Assembly: GCA_046349915.1 (NCBI GenBank)
Contig: JAXMBL010000004.1
Span: 806,001-870,000, forward strand
Origin: CAIXSC01 sp046349915
Lineage (GTDB): Bacteria; Planctomycetota; Planctomycetia; Pirellulales; Pirellulaceae
Length of the DNA: 64,000 nt
Reading direction: 5' to 3'
Shown in pieces: positions 54,520 to 63,882 of this stretch. Position numbers and translations under genes: made by a program. A model generated the notes under the pieces. It did not search any database and was not told the DNA's origin. It saw only the letters and a program-made list of their open reading frames with translations. Every line of letters starts with the position of its first letter. The first letter of the stretch is position 1.

Positions 54520-56271
54520 CTATTTCACCGGATGCGGGCTCGTTCCCGAGACATTCTGGACCTCGTTTCCCTGTTCCGTTTCAAACACGGTCCAGACTTC
54601 CGCCCCTTGGCGCAAGCGAGCCAGGAAATGTCGCTCCGCCTCCAATCGTCGCCGCTTAAGTACATCCTCGCGCAGCACGTCCATCACTTCGTTGAACGGT
54701 TTTGATCCGCCCGGCTGAATCTCCAGCACTCGAATGACGTGCATTTCATCCCGCTCTTCCAAGATAGGGCTCAGCTTACCAATTGGCAGGCTGAAGAGAG
54801 TCTTGGCGATCAGCGGGGAGGTAACGTCGCTTGGCGAGGTCCATGATAGAGTCTCATTGCGGAGGGCCTGCTTGTCCGCGGACACCGTGGCATTCGGCTG
54901 GCCAGCCGCCTTGGCTCGCACGGCCGCTAGCGCCGCGTACGCTTCATCCCTCGAGTCGAAACGTCGAACATCGGCGGTGATCTTCTCCCAGCGGACTTTA
55001 GGAGGAGTGCTGAATCGTTGTTTCTGGGCGGTGAACTCTTTCGTCAAATCAAGGATCGACACGTGGTCGGGCACGTCGATTTGAGTAGCCAGCCACTTCT
55101 CGACTTGGACCAAGTCCAACTGAGCCAGTGCGTTGGCGGACGCCGCGTCCTCGCCAGCTTCGGACTGATTGCTGGTTTGAGCAACCGCGGTCGGAAGATC
55201 TCGACGAGCGGCCTGGACCAGCAACTTGATGTCGATCGCTCGCTGCAACTCACGAGCGAGCAAGTCGCGAGTACGATTCGGGTCCAAGGGTACGCCTTGA
55301 GCCGTCAACTCCGCCAACCGTGCTTCCACCAAGGGCGAGACTTCGTGATCGTAGATCGGTTGGCCATTCACTTGCGCGAGGATCACCTCCGGCGAGTTGG
55401 CGTCCTGCGATGTTTGATAGAAGGCAATGAGGGCGATATCCGCCATCCAGTCGGACGAACGGCTTTGTCCCACGGCGTGAGCCACCGCGGGGGTGGGCTG
55501 AGGGCCCGCGGGGCCTTCGGTGGGGGCATCCGGCTGAGCGGGTGGGGCCCCGCCGCAGTTGTCGAGCGCCAATCGAGCGACTCGACGCACTCGTTCGGAC
55601 GACTCCAGGAACTCGCCTTTGGCGTCGGTCTTTTCGGCGATCTCTTGCAGCTTGCGTCGAATCTTTTCGCTACAGCACGAGCCAGAACTGCAATAGACGC
55701 ACTTACCGCGGCCGGATCGCGAATTCTCGGTCAACGTCATAGCGGCTTCGTAGCGGACGACTTCGGTGCAGTCGTTCAACGCCTCGATCAACGCATCTTC
55801 GATTTTGTCGTAGCAGCCGCCGCATCCCAGCGTCGCCAGATATCGCAGCGCCATGACTTTTTGCGCCGCCTTGTCCTCTTCTTGTTTCGCTTCCGCCGCC
55901 GCTTGCACGACGGGGGGGGCGTCTGGCGCCAGATTCGCCGGATCGGTCAGGGGCAACAACGGAGGTTGCGGTTGAAGGGCCGGGAAGCGGCCGGTGAGGT
56001 CGGTGGCTCGCAGAAGGCGTGAGAACAGATGTCCTCCCACGCCGCCGAGTCCCTTGAACAACCCTGTTAGCCCGAGGAACTCAGGGAGTGTCTGTTTCTT
56101 GCAGCAAGCTTGTGCGGGAGGGGCGATCGCGACGATCGTGGTGTTGCCGGCGTTTGCGGAAGTTGGGGGAGGTGGGGTGCTGGGGACGTCCGGCGCTTTT
56201 TGCGCGCTGGAACAGCCAACGCTCACGACAAGCGCGACGACCCAGGCTCGCCGTTGTATCCTCCCGAGCAT
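54520..56271 (-). CDS. lipoprotein with HEAT-like region and PpiC-type peptidyl-prolyl isomerase domain
   Basis: 583 aa. Signal ends VVSVGCSS, lipobox Cys20. A Pro/Ala linker and a Cys-rich segment (PPAQACCKKQ) precede a HEAT-like block (LRYLATLGCGGCYDKIEDAL, VVRYEAAMTLTENS, GKCVYCSSGSCCSEKIRR). The second half is SurA/PpiC-like: VILAQVNGQPIYDHEVSPLV, RELQRAIDIKLLVQAAR, and the parvulin fold around DSRDEAYAALAAVRAKAAGQ, LFSLPIGKLSPILEERDEM, HVIRVLEIQPGGSKPF. Likely assists folding of exported proteins at a membrane. The giant caspase/vWA gene starts 16 bp after its stop, so the two are one operon. Confidence 0.85.
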   Translation of the reverse strand: MLGRIQRRAWVVALVVSVGCSSAQKAPDVPSTPPPPTSANAGNTTIVAIAPPAQACCKKQTLPEFLGLTGLFKGLGGVGGHLFSRLLRATDLTGRFPALQPQPPLLPLTDPANLAPDAPPVVQAAAEAKQEEDKAAQKVMALRYLATLGCGGCYDKIEDALIEALNDCTEVVRYEAAMTLTENSRSGRGKCVYCSSGSCCSEKIRRKLQEIAEKTDAKGEFLESSERVRRVARLALDNCGGAPPAQPDAPTEGPAGPQPTPAVAHAVGQSRSSDWMADIALIAFYQTSQDANSPEVILAQVNGQPIYDHEVSPLVEARLAELTAQGVPLDPNRTRDLLARELQRAIDIKLLVQAARRDLPTAVAQTSNQSEAGEDAASANALAQLDLVQVEKWLATQIDVPDHVSILDLTKEFTAQKQRFSTPPKVRWEKITADVRRFDSRDEAYAALAAVRAKAAGQPNATVSADKQALRNETLSWTSPSDVTSPLIAKTLFSLPIGKLSPILEERDEMHVIRVLEIQPGGSKPFNEVMDVLREDVLKRRRLEAERHFLARLRQGAEVWTVFETEQGNEVQNVSGTSPHPVK

Positions 56272-56551
56272 ATTCTTGTTTCACTCCCGTGAAGCTAAAC
56301 CCGGCCGCCCAAACCGAGTCCGCCACTCGATTTACCCTGCAACGCGCTACCAATAACCGCGCACGCTCGCTGGTCAGGCCCACTCGCCCGACAATCGCTA
56401 CAATCGGCAAATCTTCCCTAGGCGTCATCGGTGACAGAGCCGAGTAAACTTGAGGGTCTCTGTTATGATGGCCGCCGGACGTGGGATGGCTTCCTGGCGA
56501 AAACCGTTTCTGGTTAGGAAGTTGCCGCGAAAAGTGCTCGGAGACTAGTTC

Positions 56552-59485
56552 GTGGACAAAAACAGAATACTTGTCGTTTCCGCCTGCTTTCTTCTGTCAT
56601 GGAGTGTCTACAAGATGCTGGGCAACCGCCTCGCCGAAGCCGCCGAACCGGCTGATTCGCATGTTTGGCTGGAAGAAGTGATGGGCGATAAGGCGCTTGA
56701 GTGGGTCAAGCAACGGAATGTCGAAAGCGAAGGACCGTTAACGGCGAATCCCGATTTCGGGCCGCTGCGCGACCGGTTCCTCGCCATTTTGAACTCGAAT
56801 GCTCGCATACCGTTAATCACCAAACACGGCTCATACTTCTACAACTTCTGGCGCGACGGGAAGAACAAGCGAGGGCTTTGGCGTCGAACGACATTGGCCG
56901 AGTACCGCCAGGAGACGCCTCAATGGGAGGTCGTCCTGGATCTGGATGCGCTCGCCGAAGCCGAGAAGGAAAACTGGGTTTGGAAAGGTGCTAGTTTTCT
57001 CGAGCCAAGCCATGACCGCGTTCTCTTGTCGTTGTCGCGGGGTGGGGCCGATGCCACGGTCGTACGCGAGTTTGACGTGGTCGCCAAACAGTTCGTGCCT
57101 GGGGGATTTACCCTGCCCGAGGCGAAGAGCCGAGTGGCCTGGCGAGGACCCGATAGCCTGTTTGTCGCCACTGATTTCGGTCCAGGATCGATGACCGATT
57201 CGGGGTACCCTCGAGTGGTTAAGCAATGGCAGCGTGGGACGAGTCTTGAAAAGGCCGAGCTGGTATTCGAAGGACAAGCGACCGATGTGAGCGTCGGGGG
57301 AAGCGCAGATCTGACTCGTGGGTTCGAACGCGAGTTTGTCAGTCGGGCGATCACATTCTGGACCAATGAAGTGCGAGTGCAGCGAGAGGGGAAATGGGTC
57401 AAGCTGGATAAGCCCGACGACGCCAACGCCTGGACTCATCGCGAATGGTTGCTGATCGAATTGCGGACTGATTGGACGGTCGGCGAGAAGACGTACCCTG
57501 CGGGCGCTCAACTGGCGATTAAGTTCGAGTCGTTCCTGGCGGGCGACCGCAAGTTCGACATGCTGTTCGAACCGACCGAACGACGCTCACTGGTCTCGGT
57601 CATTCCCACTCGTCATCATTTTCTCGTCAAGGAACTGGATAACGTCCGTGATCGAGTCCAGGTGCTGACTCACTCCGACGGTGCTTGGCGTCGCGAGCCG
57701 CTGCGAGGCGCCCCGGAGTTTGGATCGTTAGGAATCGCCGCCGTCGACTCCGATGAATCGGACGAGTTCTTCTTGACGGTCTCGGACTATTTGACTCCGA
57801 CTACGCTCAAGCTGGGCTCGGTTGGCGGCGACTCGCTGGAGACGTTGAAGTCGAATCCCGCGTTTTATGACGCGAAGGGGCTGGTGGTCCGGCAGCAGCA
57901 AGCGAAGTCGAAGGATGGAACCTTGGTTCCGTACTTCGAGGTGGCGCGGGCCGATCTGCCGCTGAACGGCGACAATCCGACTTTGCTGTACGGATACGGC
58001 GGTTTCGAAATCTCCCTTACTCCTGGATACCAGCCCCTGATTGGCGCTGGTTGGCTGGAGCGAGGGGGCGTGTATGTGGTGGCCAACATCCGCGGCGGCG
58101 GCGAATTTGGGCCCAAATGGCATCAAGCGGCGCTCAAGCAAAATCGACATCGAGCGTACGAGGATTTTGCGGCGGTCGCCGACGATCTCGTGCGGCGCAA
58201 GGTCACTTCCCCCCAACGACTCGGCGCCATGGGCGGCAGCAACGGCGGCTTGCTGATGGGCAACATGCTGACGCTTTATCCCGAGAAGTTTGGCGGCATC
58301 GTTTGCCAAGTGCCGCTATTGGACATGCGTCGCTATCACAAGCTGTTGGCGGGCGCGAGTTGGGTGGCCGAGTATGGCGATCCCGACAAGCCGGAAGAGT
58401 GGGAATTCGTCAAGACATTCTCGCCCTATCACAACCTGACCGCCGGGGCCAAGTATCCACCTACCCTCTTCACTACCTCGACTCGCGACGACCGAGTGCA
58501 TCCCGGTCACGCTCGGAAAATGGTGGCCAAGATGCAGGAGCAAGGCCATCGAGTGTCGTACTTCGAGAACATTGAAGGAGGACACGGCGGAGCGGCCGAC
58601 AACCCGCAAACGGCCCATATGTGGGCACTCGCTTACACGTTCTTGTGGCAGCAACTGAATCGAGTGGAGCCGATCACCGTGAGACTCTGGCCCCAGCAGG
58701 CGCCCCAGGAAAAGGGGGATGTGGGAGCTGAGGCGGAGGTGCCGCGGAAGGACGAACGCAAGACGACGAGGATCACGAACGTTACCGAACCGACGGTGAC
58801 CATCTACAAGCCGCCGAAGGAACTGGATGTAGGCTCGACAGTCGTGGTATGTCCGGGCGGTGGATACAACTATGTGGTGGTCGACAAGGAGGGGACGGAA
58901 GTCATCGAATGGCTTAATTCCTTAGGGATCACCGGTGTGTTGCTGAAGTATCGAGTGCCGGCTCGCAAGGACCGTCCCCGACACGCCGCCGCACTCGAGG
59001 ATGCTCAGCGCGCGATGGGCCTGTTGAGGCATCGGGCTGCGGAATTCGGTCTGCGACCCGATCGCATTGGTATTCTGGGATTTTCGGCGGGTGGGCATGT
59101 GGCGGCGTTGGCGAGCACTCGGTTTGAAAGCCGCGAGTATGAGCCGGTGGATGAAGCCGACCAGACGAGTTGCCGACCCGATTTTTCGCTCCTGATTTAC
59201 CCCGCTTACCTGACCGTCCGCGACGACAAAGGTGAACGACTCGCGCCGGAAGTCACCGTCACGGCGAAAACGCCGCCCGCGTTCTTGATGCAGACGCAGG
59301 ACGACTCGGTGCGGGTGGAATCGAGCGTGTACTACTATCTGGCCCTGAAAGGCGCCAAGGTGCCTGGCGAGTTGCATGTGTACCCGACGGGCGGGCATGG
59401 TTACGGCATGCGTTTGGAAGGCCATACCGCGGCCAGTTGGCCGTCGCGGGCGGCCGAATGGCTGAAGGCGAGTGGCTGGCGATAG
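56552..59485 (+). CDS. exported fusion of prolyl oligopeptidase (S9) and an alpha/beta-hydrolase esterase
   Basis: 977 aa from GTG 56552 with GGAG upstream; the N-terminus (NRILVVSACFLLSWSV) is a signal sequence. Residues to about 700 are a prolyl-oligopeptidase: GYGGFEISLTPGYQP, VANIRGGGEFGPKWHQAAL, nucleophile Ser563 in AMGGSNGGLLMG, the Asp in STRDDRVHPGHA, and His678 in IEGGHGGAA. After a linker (about 700-750) a second hydrolase follows: VVVCPGGGYNYVVVDKEG, nucleophile Ser845 in GILGFSAGGHVAA, and HVYPTGGHGYGM with the catalytic His. The second half resembles acetyl-xylan/BD-FAE-type esterases. Two complete triads in one chain. No clear operon partner. Confidence 0.88.
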   Translation: MDKNRILVVSACFLLSWSVYKMLGNRLAEAAEPADSHVWLEEVMGDKALEWVKQRNVESEGPLTANPDFGPLRDRFLAILNSNARIPLITKHGSYFYNFWRDGKNKRGLWRRTTLAEYRQETPQWEVVLDLDALAEAEKENWVWKGASFLEPSHDRVLLSLSRGGADATVVREFDVVAKQFVPGGFTLPEAKSRVAWRGPDSLFVATDFGPGSMTDSGYPRVVKQWQRGTSLEKAELVFEGQATDVSVGGSADLTRGFEREFVSRAITFWTNEVRVQREGKWVKLDKPDDANAWTHREWLLIELRTDWTVGEKTYPAGAQLAIKFESFLAGDRKFDMLFEPTERRSLVSVIPTRHHFLVKELDNVRDRVQVLTHSDGAWRREPLRGAPEFGSLGIAAVDSDESDEFFLTVSDYLTPTTLKLGSVGGDSLETLKSNPAFYDAKGLVVRQQQAKSKDGTLVPYFEVARADLPLNGDNPTLLYGYGGFEISLTPGYQPLIGAGWLERGGVYVVANIRGGGEFGPKWHQAALKQNRHRAYEDFAAVADDLVRRKVTSPQRLGAMGGSNGGLLMGNMLTLYPEKFGGIVCQVPLLDMRRYHKLLAGASWVAEYGDPDKPEEWEFVKTFSPYHNLTAGAKYPPTLFTTSTRDDRVHPGHARKMVAKMQEQGHRVSYFENIEGGHGGAADNPQTAHMWALAYTFLWQQLNRVEPITVRLWPQQAPQEKGDVGAEAEVPRKDERKTTRITNVTEPTVTIYKPPKELDVGSTVVVCPGGGYNYVVVDKEGTEVIEWLNSLGITGVLLKYRVPARKDRPRHAAALEDAQRAMGLLRHRAAEFGLRPDRIGILGFSAGGHVAALASTRFESREYEPVDEADQTSCRPDFSLLIYPAYLTVRDDKGERLAPEVTVTAKTPPAFLMQTQDDSVRVESSVYYYLALKGAKVPGELHVYPTGGHGYGMRLEGHTAASWPSRAAEWLKASGWR

Positions 59486-59701
59486 GCAGCTTGGCAAAGT
59501 CCACGCGAACGCCAATGTCGAGTTTCTATGGGGCGCGAGTCAAAGAGCATGACGCCCCGGAGAGGCTAGGTATCACGATTTCTCTCTTGCATTTGCGTTC
59601 GCACGGGCGAGAATGACCGACTTATATCTTAAGTGTGTTCATCAAGCCAAAATGGTGGGGCAGTCGAGCGGCTTGCCCGGTAATTCGAGGACAGGCGGAA
59701 A

Positions 59702-60130
59702 ATGTCGAAAGAATCTGCGGTACGCCGGCTCTTCATAGTATTCATTGCTTCCCTCGGGTTCGTGGCGGGGTGCGGCGGTCCGGTGCGCGTGCAAAAAGGG
59801 GAAGTCGGCCCGCTCAACGACTTCGGCACGGTCTATCGGCAAGCGACCGACAAGCTAGGTCGGCCGCCGAAGAGCGTCGAAGAGCTCGCTGCGAATGCGC
59901 CGGCCGGCAAGGACGTGAATTCGCTGCTGAAATCGCCCAACGACAACCAACCGTATGTGGTGGTGTGGGGCGCTGACCCTCGCAGCGGCATGCAACTGAA
60001 GCCGCTTGTGATCGCCTACGAGAAAGAAGGGCTAGGCGGCGTGCGATTCGTCTATACAGCGATGGGCGTCATGCTGATGGGCCCTGACGAATTCAAAGAA
60101 GCCAATTTTCCGCAGGGACACAAGCCCTAA
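59702..60130 (+). CDS. small conserved lipoprotein beside a DUF1559 gene
   Basis: 142 aa. Signal LFIVFIASLGFVAGCGG with lipobox Cys24. The mature part (VYRQATDKLGRPPKSVEELA, NSLLKSPNDNQPYVVVWGAD, VIAYEKEGLGGVRFVYTAMG) is a short globular domain seen in planctomycetes near DUF1559 prepilin-like proteins. Function unknown; the neighbourhood suggests a pilus/pseudopilus-related assembly. Stops 122 bp before the DUF1559 start. Confidence 0.7.
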   Translation: MSKESAVRRLFIVFIASLGFVAGCGGPVRVQKGEVGPLNDFGTVYRQATDKLGRPPKSVEELAANAPAGKDVNSLLKSPNDNQPYVVVWGADPRSGMQLKPLVIAYEKEGLGGVRFVYTAMGVMLMGPDEFKEANFPQGHKP

Positions 60131-60252
60131 CTGAATCACCGAAAGAGCGAGAGAGCTAGGGTTTTGATTTTCGTTGTTCTGGATTTTTCCCAACGACCCA
60201 CTTTTTTTCTCCTTCACTTTTTTCCTTCATCCTTTTCTTGGGAGGTCCTTAC
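60131..60252 (+). promoter_or_regulatory. pyrimidine-rich leader and ribosome site of the DUF1559 gene
   Basis: 60190-60240 is a C/T-rich stretch (CTTTTTTTCTCC, then CTTCACTTTTTTCC) followed by GGGAGG 6 nt before ATG 60253. It is unlike other leaders in the window and probably marks a highly expressed gene; no terminator hairpin precedes the T-run. Confidence 0.4.
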
Positions 60253-61104
60253 ATGAAGACGCGGAGAGGCGGATTCACGTTAGTCGAGTTGCTGGTGGTC
60301 ATCGCGATCATCGGCGTGTTGGTCGCCCTGCTCTTGCCCGCCGTACAAGCGGCCCGCGAGGCGGCTCGCCGCTCGCAATGCCAAAACAATCTGAAGCAGA
60401 TTGGCTTGGGATTGCACAATCACCACGATATCTATGGCGCTTTTCCCACAGGCGGTCGTGATTACTATTCCGCCCGCACGTTCTCCAATGGCAAGCCTGA
60501 GGTGACCAATCGACAGGATTGGGGTTGGCTCTATCAGTTGCTGCCGTTCATCGAACAGCAAAATCAATGGGAAATTGCCACCGACGCCACCGTCCAGGCG
60601 GCCTTGATCAAGACCTATTTCTGCCCGTCTCGTCGGCCCGCGACACTGCTGGGCGGCAGCCGAGGAGTGAACGACTACGCGGGTAACGGTGGAACCTACA
60701 CCTCGACCGGCTACTCCTGGGGCGATGGCTATAACGGCGTTGTGGTCCGGAACACTCAACCGGTAGTCGGTTTCGCTCAAATCACCGACGGCACTTCCAA
60801 CGTGGTGTTCGTGGGCGAGAAACGACTCGATCGTTACGCCATGGGAACCTACCAATGCGACGACAATGAAGGCTACGCGTCGGGGTGGGACTGGGACATC
60901 ATTCGTTGGGGCAATGATCCGCCGCAGCCCGATCGCCGTGGGTTCGATCAATGCGAAGTGCTATTCGGCGGGTTGCATCCCGGCGGAGTCAACTTCACGC
61001 TGTGCGATGGCTCGGTGCGACATGTGAGCTTTACGGTCGACAAAACGGTCTTCCAGCGAGCATGCGTGCGAGACGACGGCCAGCCCCTGTCGGGCAACCT
61101 GTAA
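60253..61104 (+). CDS. DUF1559 prepilin-type protein
   Basis: 283 aa. N-terminal prepilin signal GGFTLVELLVVIAIIGVLVAL (cleavage before F, Glu at +5), followed by LLPAVQAAREAARRSQCQNN, the DUF1559 hallmark. Later: LYQLLPFIEQQNQWEIA, YFCPSRRP, QITDGTSNVVFVGEKRLDRY, and the C-terminal GLHPGGVNFTLCDGSVRHVS. DUF1559 proteins are hugely expanded in Planctomycetes and probably form extracellular pseudopili or a surface layer. The GGGAGG ribosome site fixes the start. Confidence 0.95.
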   Translation: MKTRRGGFTLVELLVVIAIIGVLVALLLPAVQAAREAARRSQCQNNLKQIGLGLHNHHDIYGAFPTGGRDYYSARTFSNGKPEVTNRQDWGWLYQLLPFIEQQNQWEIATDATVQAALIKTYFCPSRRPATLLGGSRGVNDYAGNGGTYTSTGYSWGDGYNGVVVRNTQPVVGFAQITDGTSNVVFVGEKRLDRYAMGTYQCDDNEGYASGWDWDIIRWGNDPPQPDRRGFDQCEVLFGGLHPGGVNFTLCDGSVRHVSFTVDKTVFQRACVRDDGQPLSGNL

Positions 61105-61130
61105 AGCCGCCAGTGGGGTAGATATGGTGG

Positions 61131-61282
61131 GGCAGGTTTTTAACCTGCCCGGCAGGTTGAAAACCTGCCCCACGAGCTGGCAGGTTGACAACGTGCCCCC
61201 ACCATGAGGCAGGTTGAAAACCTGCCCCACGAGCGGCAGATTGACAACGTACCCCCACCATACGGCAGGTTGAAAACCTGCC
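61131..61282. repeat. six-hairpin array, GGCAGGTT/AACCTGCC family
   Basis: 19-bp hairpins with 8-bp arms and 3-nt loop start at 61131, 61151, 61179, 61208, 61235 and 61264. Copies 2, 4 and 6 are perfect (loop GAA) and 57 and 56 bp apart; copies 3 and 5 are degenerate (GAC loop, ...AACGTGCC or ...AACGTACC). CCCCAC/CCCCCACCA spacers alternate between them. Confidence 0.85.
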
Positions 61283-61363
61283 CCACTTTCCGCCATTTCA
61301 GTGTTTTTCCGTGTCGTTCCGTGGCCAAATCCAAGGGCGGAGCGTGTACGCGGCGCGGCGGAT

Positions 61364-61387
61364 CATCTCGCAAAGCGAGATGGCTAC
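61364..61387 (-). repeat. single GTAG hairpin (ATCTCGC/GCGAGAT)
   Basis: CATCTCGC-AAA-GCGAGATG at 61364-61382. On the minus strand it is preceded by GTAGC (GGCTAC at 61382-61387). Three bases before the NagB-LmbE stop. Confidence 0.75.
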
Positions 61388-61389
61388 CC

Positions 61390-63291
61390 CTAAATCGGGA
61401 CGCCGTTCCAGCGTACAAACGCTTCCATGGCGTAGAATTCGGGGAGACCGATCTGGTTGTAGCGGTCCGAGGTTCCCTTGTTGCGATCTTCGGCTCGCTG
61501 CCAAAACTGGCGAGGATCGGTGCCAGGGAACAGTGCGTCGTCCTTCTGGCTCTCGTGCATGAAGATGGCTTTTCGCTTGCGACGAAGGTCGGTTGGGCTG
61601 AGCGGAACCGCAATCTCGATCTCATGCAGATCGTACTCTTGCCAAGCGCCGCGATAGAGCAGCACTTCGGGGCGAGCACCCGTGGCGTCTTCGATTTCAC
61701 GAAGGGCGCGAAAGATCGCCTCGGCGCACACTCGATGAGTGCCGTGGGGGTCGGATAGGTCGCCGGCTACATAGATCTGCTGTGGATCGACTCGCTCGAT
61801 CAATTCGCGAATGATGCGCACATCTTCGTGCCCCACCGGCTTCTTTGTCACCGTGCCGGTTTCATAGAACGGCAGTTGCAAGTTATGCAGGTGTTCCTCG
61901 CGACACCCGACCACAAAGGCGCCGAACTTCGCCTCGCTCCACCGAATCAACCCCTTGATCCGACGAACGTTCTCGATATCCGGCTCGCCGGGCTTCTTGG
62001 TCAGGATGGCTTGCATGACCTCGGATTCCAGCTGGAGCGACTTGTCGGTCTCCAGATGGAACATGCGGTTGTATTCCGCGACGAAGTCAGCCACTCGGTG
62101 AGCATCATGGTCGAAGACTGCGATGTTGCCGCTGGTCATGTACGCGACATGAACCTCGTGCCCGTCTTCGTTCAGCCGGATGAGTGTGCCGCCCATGCTG
62201 ATGACATCGTCATCTGGATGAGGGCTAAAGCAGATGACTCGCTTGCGGGACGACTGGGCGGCGACGCCCGCGGGATGATGTTCGATGGTCGCCATCATGG
62301 CATCGAACACTCGGCGAGCTAATCGTTCCGCGGGCCCCTGTTCACGCAATAGTTGATGCAGGCCGTGATCGAGGAAGTCGTCATCCGACAACTTCAGGCA
62401 AGCCTTGCCCGATTTTTCGCAGAGCCACAGCACGGCGCGCTTGACGAGTGCGTCGGTCCAGGTTTGGGGGCCGGTGAGCCAGGGAGTGGCGCAAGCTTTC
62501 AACTGTTGGGCGGCAGCGCTATCCACGTACACCACGGCATCGGTGTGTTCTTGCAGGTAGCTCGCCGGGATCCGTTCGGTCACCCCTTCCTCAAGCGTCG
62601 CACGGATGATCTTCGCCTTGTGTTCGCCGAGCGCCACGAGCAGGATTTTGCGGGCGGACAAAATGGTCCCCAGCCCCATGGTGATCGCTTGGGCCGGCAC
62701 ATGCTCTTCGCCAAAGAAGTCACTAGCCGCCGATTTCCGAGTGGCCGGTTCCAGGGTGCAAAGTCGAGTGCGACCGGCTCGCGGGCTAAACGGTTCGTTG
62801 TACCCAATGTGGCCATTGCGTCCGACGCCGAGGAGAACGAGGTCGAGTCCGCCGGCTTTTTGCAGCAGCGATTCGAATTCGAGCGAGTTGTCCGCAGCTT
62901 GCTCGAGTGATACCAAGCCGTTGTGGACGTGGATGTTGCTTTCGCTGATGTTGACGTGGCGGAATAGATGTTCGCGCAGCGCCGCGGCATGCGATTGCGG
63001 TTGATCGGCTCCCAATCCGTGGAATTCATCCAGGCCGAAGACAACGACTCGGGAGAAATCGAGCCCTTCCTCGCGATGCATTCGCACCAGCTCGCGGTAG
63101 ATGCCGGTGGGAGAGGATCCGGTGGGGAGCCCCAACACGGCGTCCTGTCCTTGAGCGTTTCGCTCGCGGATCAAGACGGCGATCGCGCGAGCCACTTGTC
63201 GCGAGAGGTCGCCGGGGGTGTCGTAGACGAAGGTGGGAATACGCGTGCCAGGCACGCGTCGGGCTGTCGGGGCAGAGGCGGTGTCGCTCAT
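61390..63291 (-). CDS. glucosamine-6-phosphate deaminase (NagB) fused to a PIG-L/LmbE deacetylase
   Basis: 633 aa. Residues about 20-280 are NagB: LGLPTGSSPTGIYRELVRMH, VVFGLDEFHGLG, LLGVGRNGHIGYNEPFSPRA. The C-terminal half is LmbE/PIG-L: VICFSPHPDDDVISMGGTLI (the usual HPDDE zinc motif is HPDDD here), VHVAYMTSGNIAVFDHDAHR and GDLSDPHGTHRVCAEAIF. NagB converts GlcN6P to Fru6P and ammonia; LmbE enzymes remove N-acetyl groups from GlcNAc derivatives, so the fusion could couple deacetylation and deamination of amino sugars. This fusion exists in other bacteria. Cytosolic; one gene unit, divergent from thioredoxin. Confidence 0.93.
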   Translation of the reverse strand: MSDTASAPTARRVPGTRIPTFVYDTPGDLSRQVARAIAVLIRERNAQGQDAVLGLPTGSSPTGIYRELVRMHREEGLDFSRVVVFGLDEFHGLGADQPQSHAAALREHLFRHVNISESNIHVHNGLVSLEQAADNSLEFESLLQKAGGLDLVLLGVGRNGHIGYNEPFSPRAGRTRLCTLEPATRKSAASDFFGEEHVPAQAITMGLGTILSARKILLVALGEHKAKIIRATLEEGVTERIPASYLQEHTDAVVYVDSAAAQQLKACATPWLTGPQTWTDALVKRAVLWLCEKSGKACLKLSDDDFLDHGLHQLLREQGPAERLARRVFDAMMATIEHHPAGVAAQSSRKRVICFSPHPDDDVISMGGTLIRLNEDGHEVHVAYMTSGNIAVFDHDAHRVADFVAEYNRMFHLETDKSLQLESEVMQAILTKKPGEPDIENVRRIKGLIRWSEAKFGAFVVGCREEHLHNLQLPFYETGTVTKKPVGHEDVRIIRELIERVDPQQIYVAGDLSDPHGTHRVCAEAIFRALREIEDATGARPEVLLYRGAWQEYDLHEIEIAVPLSPTDLRRKRKAIFMHESQKDDALFPGTDPRQFWQRAEDRNKGTSDRYNQIGLPEFYAMEAFVRWNGVPI

Positions 63292-63541
63292 GGTCTCGAT
63301 AGTTGTCGATCGGCTGCGGACACTCGGACTTTTTTCAACTCGTTCGCGGTCCCTCAGTATGCCATGGTCCGACTCGGCTCGACAGACGGCAAGACTCGGT
63401 ATTTCGAGCGAACCAGTGGTGGTAGGACCGAGGGTTCATTGACGACCTTGGGGGGATCGTCCTAGAATTCTTGAAATTACCACGAAGATCCGTCGGACTC
63501 GGCGATGCGTCGAGTGGCGGCACGAAGAGAAGGAAGTGAAC

Positions 63542-63868
63542 ATGGGCGCGAATACGAAGGAAATCACCGATCAGAACTTCTCGACGGAAGTGCTTCAGTC
63601 CAGCCAACCAGTGCTGGTCGACTTCTGGGCGCCGTGGTGCGGCCCCTGCCGTCAGATTGCTCCACTGCTCGAAGAACTGGCCGCCGAGAACAAAGGTTCC
63701 GCGGTAATCGGGAAGGTCAATATCGACGACAACCCCGACGCGGCCCAGAAGTACGGCGTGCAGAGTATCCCCACTCTGTTGGTCTTCAAGGGTGGGGAAG
63801 TGGTGAGTCGTTTTGTGGGCGTGCAGGGTAAGACTCGCATTCAGTCCGCACTCGACGCCGCCAAGTAG
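63542..63868 (+). CDS. trxA: thioredoxin
   Basis: 108 aa from ATG 63542, with AAGGA at −9; a GTG two codons earlier is possible. Normal length. Active site WAPWCGPCRQ, then VNIDDNPDAAQKYGVQSIPT with cis-Pro, LLVFKGGEVVSRFVGVQGK. Cytosolic disulfide reductase. Followed immediately by an A hairpin repeat. Confidence 0.97.
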   Translation: MGANTKEITDQNFSTEVLQSSQPVLVDFWAPWCGPCRQIAPLLEELAAENKGSAVIGKVNIDDNPDAAQKYGVQSIPTLLVFKGGEVVSRFVGVQGKTRIQSALDAAK

Positions 63869-63882
63869 GACGTTTTCCTGCT

